Shown here piece after piece: positions 1 through 5,379 of a stretch of 7,373 nt of DNA. The position numbers were made by a program, and so were the translations under genes. The notes beneath the pieces are model-generated. The model was given only the letters and a program-made list of their open reading frames with translations, had not been told where the DNA came from and did not search any database. This DNA comes from an uncultured Flavobacteriales bacterium. Lineage in GTDB: Bacteria; Bacteroidota; Bacteroidia; Flavobacteriales_D; Sanyastnellaceae. Where the stretch lies: NCBI GenBank assembly GCA_913057815.1, contig CAJXOV010000109.1, positions 1 to 7,373 on the forward strand, written 5' to 3'. Within the stretch, counting starts at the first letter, position 1. The number at the start of each line of letters is the position of its first letter.

Positions 1-54
1 TTAAATTTTCCTAAGTCGCTGGAGTCTAGACTCCAGCGACTTAGGAAAATTTAA
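1..54. repeat. 54-bp perfect palindrome at the contig edge, probably an assembly or amplification fold-back
   Basis: Bases 1-27 are the exact reverse complement of bases 28-54, with no mismatch and no loop; the centre is TCTAGA. The right arm reads in frame as conserved peroxidase sequence (DLGKFKVP, followed outside the palindrome by GLRN), so that arm is genuine coding DNA. The left arm has no such reading, and the same frame meets a stop at 2-4. The contig begins exactly where the palindrome begins. A length of 54 would suit a de Bruijn assembler using k=55 that stopped at a self-complementary node, as expected from a fold-back chimera formed during amplification. That cause is inferred. 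A natural inverted repeat inside the gene is possible but less likely, since it would break a conserved domain. Confidence 0.9.
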
Positions 55-286
55 AGTACCCGGTCTTAGAAATGTGGCTCTTACCCCTCCTTACATGCAT
101 AACGGAATGATGGAAACATTAGAAGAAGTAATTGACTTTTACAGTGATCCATATGAATTTGTGTCAGCACCTATAAATTTAGATACACTCATGATAGAGC
201 CTCTAAATTTTACGGTTCAACAAAAAGAAGATTTAGTCAATTTTCTTCACTCACTTACAGATGAAAATATTCCCTTTAGGGATTAG
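29..286 (+). CDS. Di-haem cytochrome c peroxidase (MauG/CcpA family), C-terminal fragment, 5' end missing
   Basis: About 85 C-terminal residues are visible. Key features are FKVPGLRNVALTPPYMHNG (codons 50-106), followed by TLEEVIDFY, an acidic spacer and a final LVNFLHSL helix ending in TAG. This is the hallmark C-terminal half of the second cytochrome-c domain of bacterial di-haem peroxidases, periplasmic enzymes that reduce H2O2 or carry out MauG-like oxidations. Family members are usually 300-450 residues, so both CxxCH haem sites lie off the contig. The frame is open upstream without needing a start codon. The GTG at 74 that an ORF finder would choose lies inside the conserved motif and is not the true start. 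Coding sequence upstream of about base 28 cannot be trusted because of the palindrome. No partner gene is visible on this side. Confidence 0.88.
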   Translation, partial: DSSDLGKFKVPGLRNVALTPPYMHNGMMETLEEVIDFYSDPYEFVSAPINLDTLMIEPLNFTVQQKEDLVNFLHSLTDENIPFRD

Positions 287-434
287 TACAGATAGAAGAA
301 TTAAAATGGCCAGACATTTTCAAATAGAAAAATTGATTCAATATTTTATATATTCGTTTCACTAGTTATGGCTAGAGAACAACTCTTCTTTAACATGATT
401 AAATTCGGCAAGGCTTAACATAAAATCAAATAAA

Positions 435-908
435 TTGACTGAGACAGAACTATTGGATGGTGCATTGTCACCTACTACAGAGAGAAGGCGTAAATTATTG
501 GCAACTTGGATAAAAGTATTCATTTGGCTCTTCATGATTTTTGGTGCTATTGCTCCAATTGGATTAGTCCTAGGTGTTTTTGGGATGACTTTTGATCTCT
601 CCATTTATGGCTTACAGACTATGTACCCCCTTTCCATTCTAGGACTTTTAATAATCGCATTATTTGCTATTAAGGGAGCTGTGTCTTTTGGGTTATGGAC
701 AGAAAAAGATTGGGCTGTCAAACTTGCTATATTTGATGCCATTATCGGCATTGTGATCTGCTCATTTGTAATGATAGTTCTTCCCTTTTTCTCTGAAAAC
801 AATGGTTTCAGTTTAAATCTAAGGCTTGAGTTATTCTTTCTTATACCCTATCTGATCACTATAAAGAATATTAAAAAAGATTGGGAGAGTAAAAGCGAGT
901 TTGTTTAG
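435..908 (+). CDS. Small four-helix integral membrane protein of unknown function
   Basis: The product is 157 residues. A charged N-terminal tail with TERRRK near residues 15-20 precedes four hydrophobic segments at roughly 26-49, 64-88, 94-119 and 129-145; the C-terminus is short and charged (IKKDWESKSEF). The positive tail suggests that the N-terminus is cytoplasmic and the protein sits in the inner membrane. I recognise no family or catalytic motif. The start is chosen as TTG at 435: the frame is closed by TGA at 396-398, no ATG or GTG occurs between there and 435, and the first in-frame ATG (residue 34) would cut away the charged tail and much of helix 1. There is no clear Shine-Dalgarno site. 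The next gene lies 51 bases downstream on the same strand, so co-transcription is possible. Helix number is estimated by eye. Confidence 0.75.
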   Translation: MTETELLDGALSPTTERRRKLLATWIKVFIWLFMIFGAIAPIGLVLGVFGMTFDLSIYGLQTMYPLSILGLLIIALFAIKGAVSFGLWTEKDWAVKLAIFDAIIGIVICSFVMIVLPFFSENNGFSLNLRLELFFLIPYLITIKNIKKDWESKSEFV

Positions 909-959
909 CATAACCATCTGGCAAATGAATTTGAATAAATAAGAAAATACACCCTTAGC

Positions 960-1583
960 ATGTCACATACTTTAGATGATTCTTCTTCTGCCTCTCATCC
1001 AGGACAGATTCTAATTTCCGTAGATAAATTCCTAACCTCTAGCGGTGTAACAGGAATCAAAAGAAAGTATTATGCTTATCTCTTCAAAAAACCAGTCAGT
1101 AAATTACCCAGAATATTGTTGAGTAACAGACTTATACGAAAGTGGATTAGAACATCAGAGCATTTTTTACACGGGTGTATTAATCCCAGTATAATAATTA
1201 ACAAAGACAAAGGAATCATAGCCACTTATACAGACTTAAATAATGACTCAACGGTACCAACTTCTGTGATTAAAATCACATCTTCAAACCTCCATTTAAT
1301 TGAAGGAATGGAACTAAGTAACGGCCAGAAGATTCCTACTGTTTCTTTATACTACCAAAATGAACTGGATCCCGGAGCCAATGCTTGGAAAGATTTCGAA
1401 CCTCTTGCAGCATATTGTTTTTCAGATAATTTTAATGAATGTGATCAATTGTTGTCTAGATTAGAGGGGAACGAATGGGAATGCCTGATGGAAGGATTGA
1501 AACAGGTGGACGATTCTGAAAAAATTGGGCTTTACCGAGTCAATCTTCCCCTTAATCTTACCGATAATACTTACGCCAGATAG
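960..1583 (+). CDS. Conserved-looking soluble protein of unknown function (possibly DUF3239-like)
   Basis: The product is 207 residues, with no signal peptide and no membrane helix. A basic helical stretch (about 34-66) precedes a mixed alpha/beta region containing HGCINPSIIINKDKGIIATYTDLN (about 71-94), then VIKITSSNL, then GQKIPTVSLYYQNE (about 122-135), with an acidic C-terminal part. The pattern of NP, a hydrophobic strand and 'TDL', followed by 'G..iPTVsLY', matches my memory of a family annotated as DUF3239. That match is from recall and uncertain. Its role is unknown. The ATG at 960 follows an A-rich leader and is the first ATG of the frame. The gene may be read together with the membrane protein ending 51 bases upstream. 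Confidence 0.72.
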   Translation: MSHTLDDSSSASHPGQILISVDKFLTSSGVTGIKRKYYAYLFKKPVSKLPRILLSNRLIRKWIRTSEHFLHGCINPSIIINKDKGIIATYTDLNNDSTVPTSVIKITSSNLHLIEGMELSNGQKIPTVSLYYQNELDPGANAWKDFEPLAAYCFSDNFNECDQLLSRLEGNEWECLMEGLKQVDDSEKIGLYRVNLPLNLTDNTYAR

Positions 1584-1685
1584 GAAATCCCTCAATGCTC
1601 AAACCACATTAAAACGCTGTTTAGCGAGAGGTACACTGTCTTGAAACCAACTATCACAGCATTACATCCCTCGGCTCTTAACCCC

Positions 1686-1716
1686 TTGTACATTCCAGTC
1701 TCAAGTCAAGTATATT
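1686..1716 (+). promoter_or_regulatory. Weak promoter candidate for the 74-residue gene
   Basis: TTGTAC at 1686-1691 and TATATT at 1711-1716 are separated by 19 bases, and the start codon lies 20 bases downstream of the second element. The second element also partly resembles the Bacteroidota -7 motif TAnnTTTG. In AT-rich DNA such matches are common. The only supporting context is the 152-base gap between flanking + strand genes, which leaves room for a promoter. Confidence 0.25.
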
Positions 1717-1735
1717 GCATACATAAATCAATATC

Positions 1736-1960
1736 ATGAAATTAAACTTGTTGTCTTGTGATGCTCAACGGCCAGATAGACGGGCCATAGCCAAATGTAT
1801 AGAGGCCATTTCAGCTGGCGTTGATGAATCCTTATCCAATGAACTTACTGGCCTTCTTTTAGAAGGTGACGCAGTAGATATAGAAGTAGGAGATAAAAAT
1901 TCTGGTTCTGCATTAGGCGCTTTAAGAAAACTAAAGATTGACTATGATATTATTGAGTAA
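1736..1960 (+). CDS. 74-residue protein resembling a stand-alone L7/L12 C-terminal-like domain
   Basis: The order of elements is a short strand (KLNLLSCD), a helix (about 14-28, DRRAIAKCIEAISAGVD), a second helix with ELTGLLLEG (about 31-44), a strand (AVDIEV), a helix (SALGALRKLK) and a terminal strand (IDYDIIE). This layout, and the spacing of 'AIAKCIEAI..GV.ES.SNELT..LLEGDAVDIEV' to 'ALRKL.I.YDI', recalls the C-terminal domain of ribosomal protein L7/L12, found alone in small bacterial proteins. The resemblance is by eye only; the usual GLKEAK motif of L7/L12 is absent, so a ribosomal role is not claimed. Cysteines are at 8 and 21. No signal peptide or membrane segment is present. It stands alone, convergent with the bestrophin gene. 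Confidence 0.72.
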   Translation: MKLNLLSCDAQRPDRRAIAKCIEAISAGVDESLSNELTGLLLEGDAVDIEVGDKNSGSALGALRKLKIDYDIIE

Positions 1961-1966
1961 GTTCAA

Positions 1967-1982
1967 CTCCAAATTATTGGAG
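1967..1982. terminator. Small hairpin between convergent genes, possible two-way terminator
   Basis: CTCCAA and TTGGAG form a six-base-pair stem around an ATTA loop. Two further A-T pairs can form if G1983 is bulged. It fills the 30-base gap between the stop codons of the 74-residue gene and the bestrophin gene, where a shared terminator is expected. The stem is short, and neither side has a real run of T, so the case rests mainly on location. Confidence 0.35.
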
Positions 1983-1990
1983 GTTATTAC

Positions 1991-3040
1991 TTACATCTGA
2001 ATATCACTTGTGTTCTCAAATGGAGCGGGTATCTCATCAGGTGACTCTTCTATAATCTGTAAAATGTCTCTCGTGATTCCCCTAGCTATATTAGAAATAG
2101 GAACATCATTAGGAGATCCTTCAAAAGGATTCTCTCCTGCTAATCCTATTCTAAGCATGGTATTAAATATCCAAATCACTATCACCGTAAAAGGAATATT
2201 AAACCAAATAAAATAATCTGAAATGATTGGGCTCGTAGCGCTCAAACCTACTCCCATTTTAGCAAAAGCAGGAATAATGGCCAGAGGTAATAACCACATG
2301 AAAATATGTACAAAGTGGTAGCCTATACTTCCATACTGTTTTGGATATGGAAAGTTTTTAATTCTTTCAGATTTTCCCTGAAGGGCTGTAAGATCACTAA
2401 GCATTTGTTGCAAATTCAACAAACTGAAGTCCCACAGTTTCTTTTCGTTTGTAAGTTGCCTTAGGTGTTTTGATTGTAACGATATTAGAGCATTAGGCTT
2501 GTTATCCATGGATAAAACGTAGTTGTATTCATCCTCTGACAAGTAAGGCTTTAACTCTTCTTCCAGTGTGGTATCAAACTCAGGAGTTAAATATATGAAT
2601 TGCACTTTTTTATGATCCTTTTGGTAAGTGGCCTCCCATGGTTTTTTAGTCCTCATAGCATAACGTAAAGCAGTTAACCAGGCTATGTGTCTATGCACAA
2701 TTTCTTTTAATACTCCTGATTCATCCTTGTTGGCCTCATTTCTGTGCAAGTAAAAACTATCTCTTAAAGTTATAGTGAACGATCTAGATGTATTCACTAT
2801 TCCACCCCAAATCTTACGGGCTTCCCATATTCTATCATACGCAGCGTTATTCTGAAAACCTACTAAGAAAGCCACTGCTGTTCCTACCAAACCAACTGGA
2901 GCTAGAGGAACCTGTAACCATTTCACACCCAAAACTTCGAATAGTAAAGTGACAAAAGTGGCATAGCAAGTGAAGAATATAATTTCTTTCTTCGTCCATT
3001 GTAAAACGCTTTTAAAAGGAAACCTTCTTTGGGTGTACAT
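1991..3040 (-). CDS. Bestrophin-family (RFP-TM / UPF0187) anion channel
   Basis: The product is 349 residues. Diagnostic features in order: YTQRRFPFK at the N-terminus; helix 1 at about 19-37; helix 2 with the pore-lining stretch GTAVAFLVGFQNNAAYDRIWEAR (about 53-75), ending in the signature RIWEARKIWGGIVNTSR; a long soluble helical middle; then FPYPKQYGSIGYHFVHIFMWLLPLA and two more hydrophobic helices (about 240-260 and 276-298); and a conserved GENPFEGSPNDVPI near 302-315. Bacterial bestrophins are homopentameric inner-membrane ion channels. Length is typical and the gene looks intact. The ATG at 3038-3040 directly precedes the conserved N-terminal motif, with AAAGAAG just upstream as a possible weak ribosome site. 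The gene is transcribed alone, divergently from the oxygenase run. The physiological role of this protein is not deducible here. Confidence 0.95.
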   Translation of the reverse strand: MYTQRRFPFKSVLQWTKKEIIFFTCYATFVTLLFEVLGVKWLQVPLAPVGLVGTAVAFLVGFQNNAAYDRIWEARKIWGGIVNTSRSFTITLRDSFYLHRNEANKDESGVLKEIVHRHIAWLTALRYAMRTKKPWEATYQKDHKKVQFIYLTPEFDTTLEEELKPYLSEDEYNYVLSMDNKPNALISLQSKHLRQLTNEKKLWDFSLLNLQQMLSDLTALQGKSERIKNFPYPKQYGSIGYHFVHIFMWLLPLAIIPAFAKMGVGLSATSPIISDYFIWFNIPFTVIVIWIFNTMLRIGLAGENPFEGSPNDVPISNIARGITRDILQIIEESPDEIPAPFENTSDIQM

Positions 3041-3186
3041 ATGTATCTTCTTTAATCAATTGTAAAAAGTGCCAATTTACAGACAAAGACCTAATTCTTG
3101 ATTAACCAATTTTAATTTGTGTCGTTCATCCAGTTCTCTAGAACAATGATATGGTGTGAAATTTAAATCAAAAGGAGTAGTTTTAC

Positions 3187-3206
3187 TTTCACTGAACTTA
3201 GTGAAA
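3187..3206 (+). promoter_or_regulatory. Inverted repeat at the head of the oxygenase run: hairpin or operator
   Basis: TTTCACT (3187-3193) and AGTGAAA (3200-3206) are perfect inverted copies around the six-base spacer GAACTT. The last base of the right arm is the first base of the ATG of the 28-codon ORF. As RNA it could fold over the translation start; as DNA it could bind a dimeric repressor controlling the divergent region 3041-3205. A second, shorter inverted repeat, GTTCT-CT-AGAAC, lies upstream at 3133-3144. Seven-base arms can occur by chance in AT-rich DNA. Confidence 0.35.
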
Positions 3207-3292
3207 TGAGAAAAAGTATAAGCTGGGAAGTATATTCAAATGAAGAAAGAAGCAGTGTACTAGAATCCATTAAAAATAATGTTCCAGGATGA
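3206..3292 (+). CDS. Possible 28-residue leader ORF overlapping the dioxygenase start
   Basis: ATG at 3206 begins a 28-codon frame (MRKSISWEVYSNEERSSV..., ending KNNVPG) closed by TGA at 3290-3292. That stop overlaps the ATG at 3289 in an ATGA arrangement, the same junction used twice further downstream. The frame is open back to 3167, and GGAG occurs about 30 bases before the ATG, too far to serve it. The peptide is amphipathic and charged, with no signal sequence. It could be a short translated leader, the remnant of a longer gene, or chance. I recognise no family. The ATGA junction and the hairpin at its start are the only support. Confidence 0.35.
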   Translation: MRKSISWEVYSNEERSSVLESIKNNVPG

Positions 3293-4035
3293 GAAACCAC
3301 AATGTTATCTCTAAAATGAATCACACTGAACACATAAAACAACTAGAAGATGAGGGTTACTCAATAATTCCACCGATATATTCTGAATCTGAAATTCTAA
3401 GTATTGGGAAAATGATATCTGAATTGGAAGTAGAATGTCTTGCTGTAATTAAGTCGAAAGATCTGTTTGCTATAAGGCAGTTGTTCAATGAAATACCAGC
3501 GTTAAAGAAATTAGTTTTCAATAAAAATCTCTTAGCGCTAATTCAAGCACTACCATCTGAAAATAAGTTTTTTATTAGCAAAGCAATTTATTTCGATAAG
3601 CCCAAGGATTCTAACTGGTTTGTGGCTTACCATCAAGATTTAGTCATCAATGTATCGGAACGAAAAGAAATAGTAGGGTTTAAGAATTGGACGAATAAAA
3701 GAGATCAGATAGGAGTACAACCACCCTTAAACTATTTAAAGAGAACTGTTACCCTGAGGATTCACTTAGACGATACTGATAAGACAAACGGGGCATTGAG
3801 AATAATTCCAAATTCACATAAAAAAGGTGTAATAAGATCGGGAAACACTCCCGACATTTCCGATGAAATTAGATGCGATGTGAAAAGAGGTGGAGTCATG
3901 TTAATGAAACCCCTAATGCTTCACGCTTCCAGCAGATCTAAAGGAAACAGTAAAAGAAGAGTGATTCACTTAGAATTTTGTGATCTGGATTTACCTCATC
4001 CATTAATCTGGAAAGAAAAAAACTCAACCAAATGA
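3289..4035 (+). CDS. PhyH-type Fe(II)/2-oxoglutarate dioxygenase (phytanoyl-CoA dioxygenase family)
   Basis: The product is 248 residues from ATG 3289. The ATG at 3316 (residue 10, MNHTEHIKQLEDEGY) gives a start closer to the usual family N-terminus and is also preceded by A-rich sequence, so either could be used. The core is a double-stranded beta-helix. H115 and D117 in FVAYHQD are the first two iron ligands; LRIHLDDTDKTNGALRIIPNSHKKG (156-180) is the family signature; H212 in MLHASS is the third iron ligand; R223 or R224 in SKRRVIHLEF should bind the 2-oxoglutarate carboxylate. All catalytic residues are present. Such enzymes are cytosolic and hydroxylate varied small molecules or lipids; the substrate cannot be told from sequence. 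Its stop overlaps the next start (ATGA), which ties it to the membrane protein. Confidence 0.93.
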   Translation: MRNHNVISKMNHTEHIKQLEDEGYSIIPPIYSESEILSIGKMISELEVECLAVIKSKDLFAIRQLFNEIPALKKLVFNKNLLALIQALPSENKFFISKAIYFDKPKDSNWFVAYHQDLVINVSERKEIVGFKNWTNKRDQIGVQPPLNYLKRTVTLRIHLDDTDKTNGALRIIPNSHKKGVIRSGNTPDISDEIRCDVKRGGVMLMKPLMLHASSRSKGNSKRRVIHLEFCDLDLPHPLIWKEKNSTK

Positions 4036-4697
4036 CATTAGCATTTTTTGATTTCTACCCTATCGTCACTCGGTCTTCTTCCTTCGCTAGTGTGTTAGAT
4101 CAAGCTGGGTTTTACTTCTTATTTGAAAAAAGTAACCTCTTTGTCCTAATGGGATATTTCATTCTATCCCTTAGCCCTTTCTCTAGAGCATTTAGTAGAA
4201 AACACATGGTGTATTCTGTGGTAGCAGCATTGGGCATAATGTTAACTTTAGCACTGATAGAAAAGAATTTCACGACTATGAGACTATCCGATTTATTCAT
4301 GAAAACCGCCTATAAATTCGTGGTAATCTTTTTAGGTTATTTGATACTTTTCTTCATCCCGTTTTTCACAAGGAGGTTTCATGGGAGTTCTGTCAGCGCT
4401 GCAAAATTCAGGTCTTTAAAACCAGCTGATCACATCCTTTTTCTGGCACTATTCTTCGTGAGCAGCTGTGGGTTTGGGCATTTGAGTTACATCCCAATAA
4501 TTCTTTTTACTTTTCTTTTAGGATTGTACTTAATTTCCAAAAGCCAGAAGTTGGCTCCTAAAGACGTAGAGTATAAATTAAGCGATGGCCTTCCATTAAT
4601 TGCTGTGATTATAATCGGCTATTTGTTTTCCTTTATAAAAGTAAGTTCTATAGTTTGTAACACACCTTTTATAAACCAATATTTTCACTGTCCATAG
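4032..4697 (+). CDS. Six-helix integral membrane protein of unknown function
   Basis: The product is 221 residues with about six hydrophobic segments at roughly 35-50, 59-77, 92-113, 132-147, 150-169 and 186-205. Basic loops such as RAFSRKH (52-58) and TRRFHG (113-118) suggest a multi-pass inner-membrane protein. An odd C-terminal tail, SSIVCNTPFINQYFHCP, carries two cysteines on what may be the outer face. No known transporter or enzyme motif was recognised. The ATG at 4032 overlaps the TGA of the dioxygenase gene (ATGA), which supports this start and implies coupled translation; there is no separate Shine-Dalgarno site. The DUF1801 gene follows after 18 bases. A physical or pathway link to the dioxygenase is plausible but is inferred only from gene order. 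Confidence 0.8.
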   Translation: MTLAFFDFYPIVTRSSSFASVLDQAGFYFLFEKSNLFVLMGYFILSLSPFSRAFSRKHMVYSVVAALGIMLTLALIEKNFTTMRLSDLFMKTAYKFVVIFLGYLILFFIPFFTRRFHGSSVSAAKFRSLKPADHILFLALFFVSSCGFGHLSYIPIILFTFLLGLYLISKSQKLAPKDVEYKLSDGLPLIAVIIIGYLFSFIKVSSIVCNTPFINQYFHCP

Positions 4698-4715
4698 CAT
4701 CAGATAACTCCATTA

Positions 4716-5057
4716 ATGTCTAAAGATAAATTCTATTCAAATCAAGAAGAACCAAACAAAAGCTGTTTTCTAGCCATGCGTCACATGCTTCTCGAGTTTG
4801 ATGATAAAATTACTGAGACTGTTAAATATGGAATGCCGTGTTTTTGTGTTGAGGGAAAACCATTCTGCTATTTATGGAGTGATAAAAAAACACTAGAGCC
4901 ATATTTTTTACTAGTTAGAGGAAATGAGCTCAGCCACCCAAGTTTAGAATCAGGCACTAGGGCCAAAATGAAGATTCTTCCCGTAAACCCGCTAAAAGAC
5001 TTGCCTGTTTCCGTAATAAATGAAGTGTTTTCTGCAGCTTTAAAACTATATAAATGA
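4716..5057 (+). CDS. DUF1801 domain protein
   Basis: The product is 113 residues, soluble, with no signal peptide. The N-terminal helix region CFLAMRHMLLEFDDKITETVKYGMPCF (about 17-43) contains the family hallmark 'hKYGMPxF'. A strand pair (FCYLWSDKK, YFLLVRGNEL) follows, then a basic-hydrophobic stretch KMKILPVNPLKDLP and a C-terminal helix. This matches the small YdhG-like DUF1801 fold, whose biochemical role is not established. Length is typical of single-domain members. The start is the first ATG, 18 bases after the membrane-protein stop. The stop overlaps the next ATG (ATGA at 5054-5057), so it is very likely co-translated with the TfoX-like gene. Confidence 0.85.
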   Translation: MSKDKFYSNQEEPNKSCFLAMRHMLLEFDDKITETVKYGMPCFCVEGKPFCYLWSDKKTLEPYFLLVRGNELSHPSLESGTRAKMKILPVNPLKDLPVSVINEVFSAALKLYK

Positions 5058-5359
5058 TAGATCATAAACCATTCTTTGAGCAGACTGTGCTTAAAATAAC
5101 AGACGCTGAGTTGGGCCAAATGTTTGGCAAAGCATGTGGCAAAATTCACAAGAAAGCTTTTGTAGCTTTTTTCCAAAATGAGATGGTCTTTAAGCTAGGA
5201 GCTGAAGAGGTGAATTTGCTAAAACAGAAATACGCTGGAGCTAAAAACTGGGATCCTTCCGGAAAAGGTCGTGCCATGAAAGATTGGATTCAAATTTCAG
5301 GTGATTATGAAGAAGATTGGGAGAGTTTAGCCGTTTCGGCTAGTGAGTTTGTAGGTTGA
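5054..5359 (+). CDS. TfoX/Sxy N-terminal-like small protein
   Basis: The product is 101 residues, soluble. Visible signature: GQMFGKACGKIHKKAFVAFFQNEMVFKLGAEE (about 21-52), then AGAKNWDPSGKGRAMKDWIQI (about 61-81), then a C-terminal helix with DWESLAVSASEFV. The run 'MfGk.c.Ki..KaFvaff..eMVFKL' plus 'fDPSGkGRaMKdWi' belongs to a family of stand-alone small proteins usually annotated near TfoX/Sxy-N or MmcQ/YjbR. True TfoX regulates competence in some gammaproteobacteria, but that role should not be transferred to this single-domain homologue. ATG 5054 overlaps the TGA of the DUF1801 gene. It is the last gene of the run and converges on the DUF5686 gene 20 bases downstream. The family name is from recall. 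Confidence 0.75.
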   Translation: MIDHKPFFEQTVLKITDAELGQMFGKACGKIHKKAFVAFFQNEMVFKLGAEEVNLLKQKYAGAKNWDPSGKGRAMKDWIQISGDYEEDWESLAVSASEFVG

Positions 5360-5379
5360 TGACAATGCTTATTGCACCG

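Noticed and set aside
1..54. Hairpin telomere of a linear replicon
   Set aside because: A closed hairpin end would give a terminal palindrome, but here the palindrome interrupts a conserved domain of a cytochrome c peroxidase whose N-terminal part must lie further upstream. An artefact explains it better.
74..286. A complete 70-residue protein starting at GTG 74
   Set aside because: The GTG lies inside the LRNVALTPPY motif; the frame continues upstream with conserved peroxidase residues, so it is an internal valine.
287..434. Small ORFs at 306 and 368 and an AT-rich hairpin (AAAATTGATTCAATATTTT)
   Set aside because: The ORFs are under 20 codons with no protein-like pattern. The hairpin is entirely A-T pairs and too weak to call a terminator.
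362..802. Minus-strand reading frames opposite the four-helix membrane protein
   Set aside because: They are antisense to a + strand gene with clear membrane helices and show no domain of their own.
878..893. Shared AAGATTGGGAGAGT sequence with a site near 5316
   Set aside because: Both copies lie in coding sequence and encode a similar DWES peptide in unrelated proteins. A 14-base match in two genes is best taken as coincidence.
3101..3120. Bacteroidota -7 promoter motif (TAATTTG) before the oxygenase run
   Set aside because: It lacks one base of the TAnnTTTG consensus, and no -33 TTTG/TTG sits at suitable spacing upstream.
4868..5176. A 102-codon minus-strand frame across the DUF1801/TfoX-like junction
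   Set aside because: It is antisense to two recognisable, overlapping genes and shows no family motif.
5054..5359. Competence regulator TfoX
   Set aside because: Only a single short domain is present and the organism appears to be a Bacteroidota member, so the gammaproteobacterial competence role is not supported.
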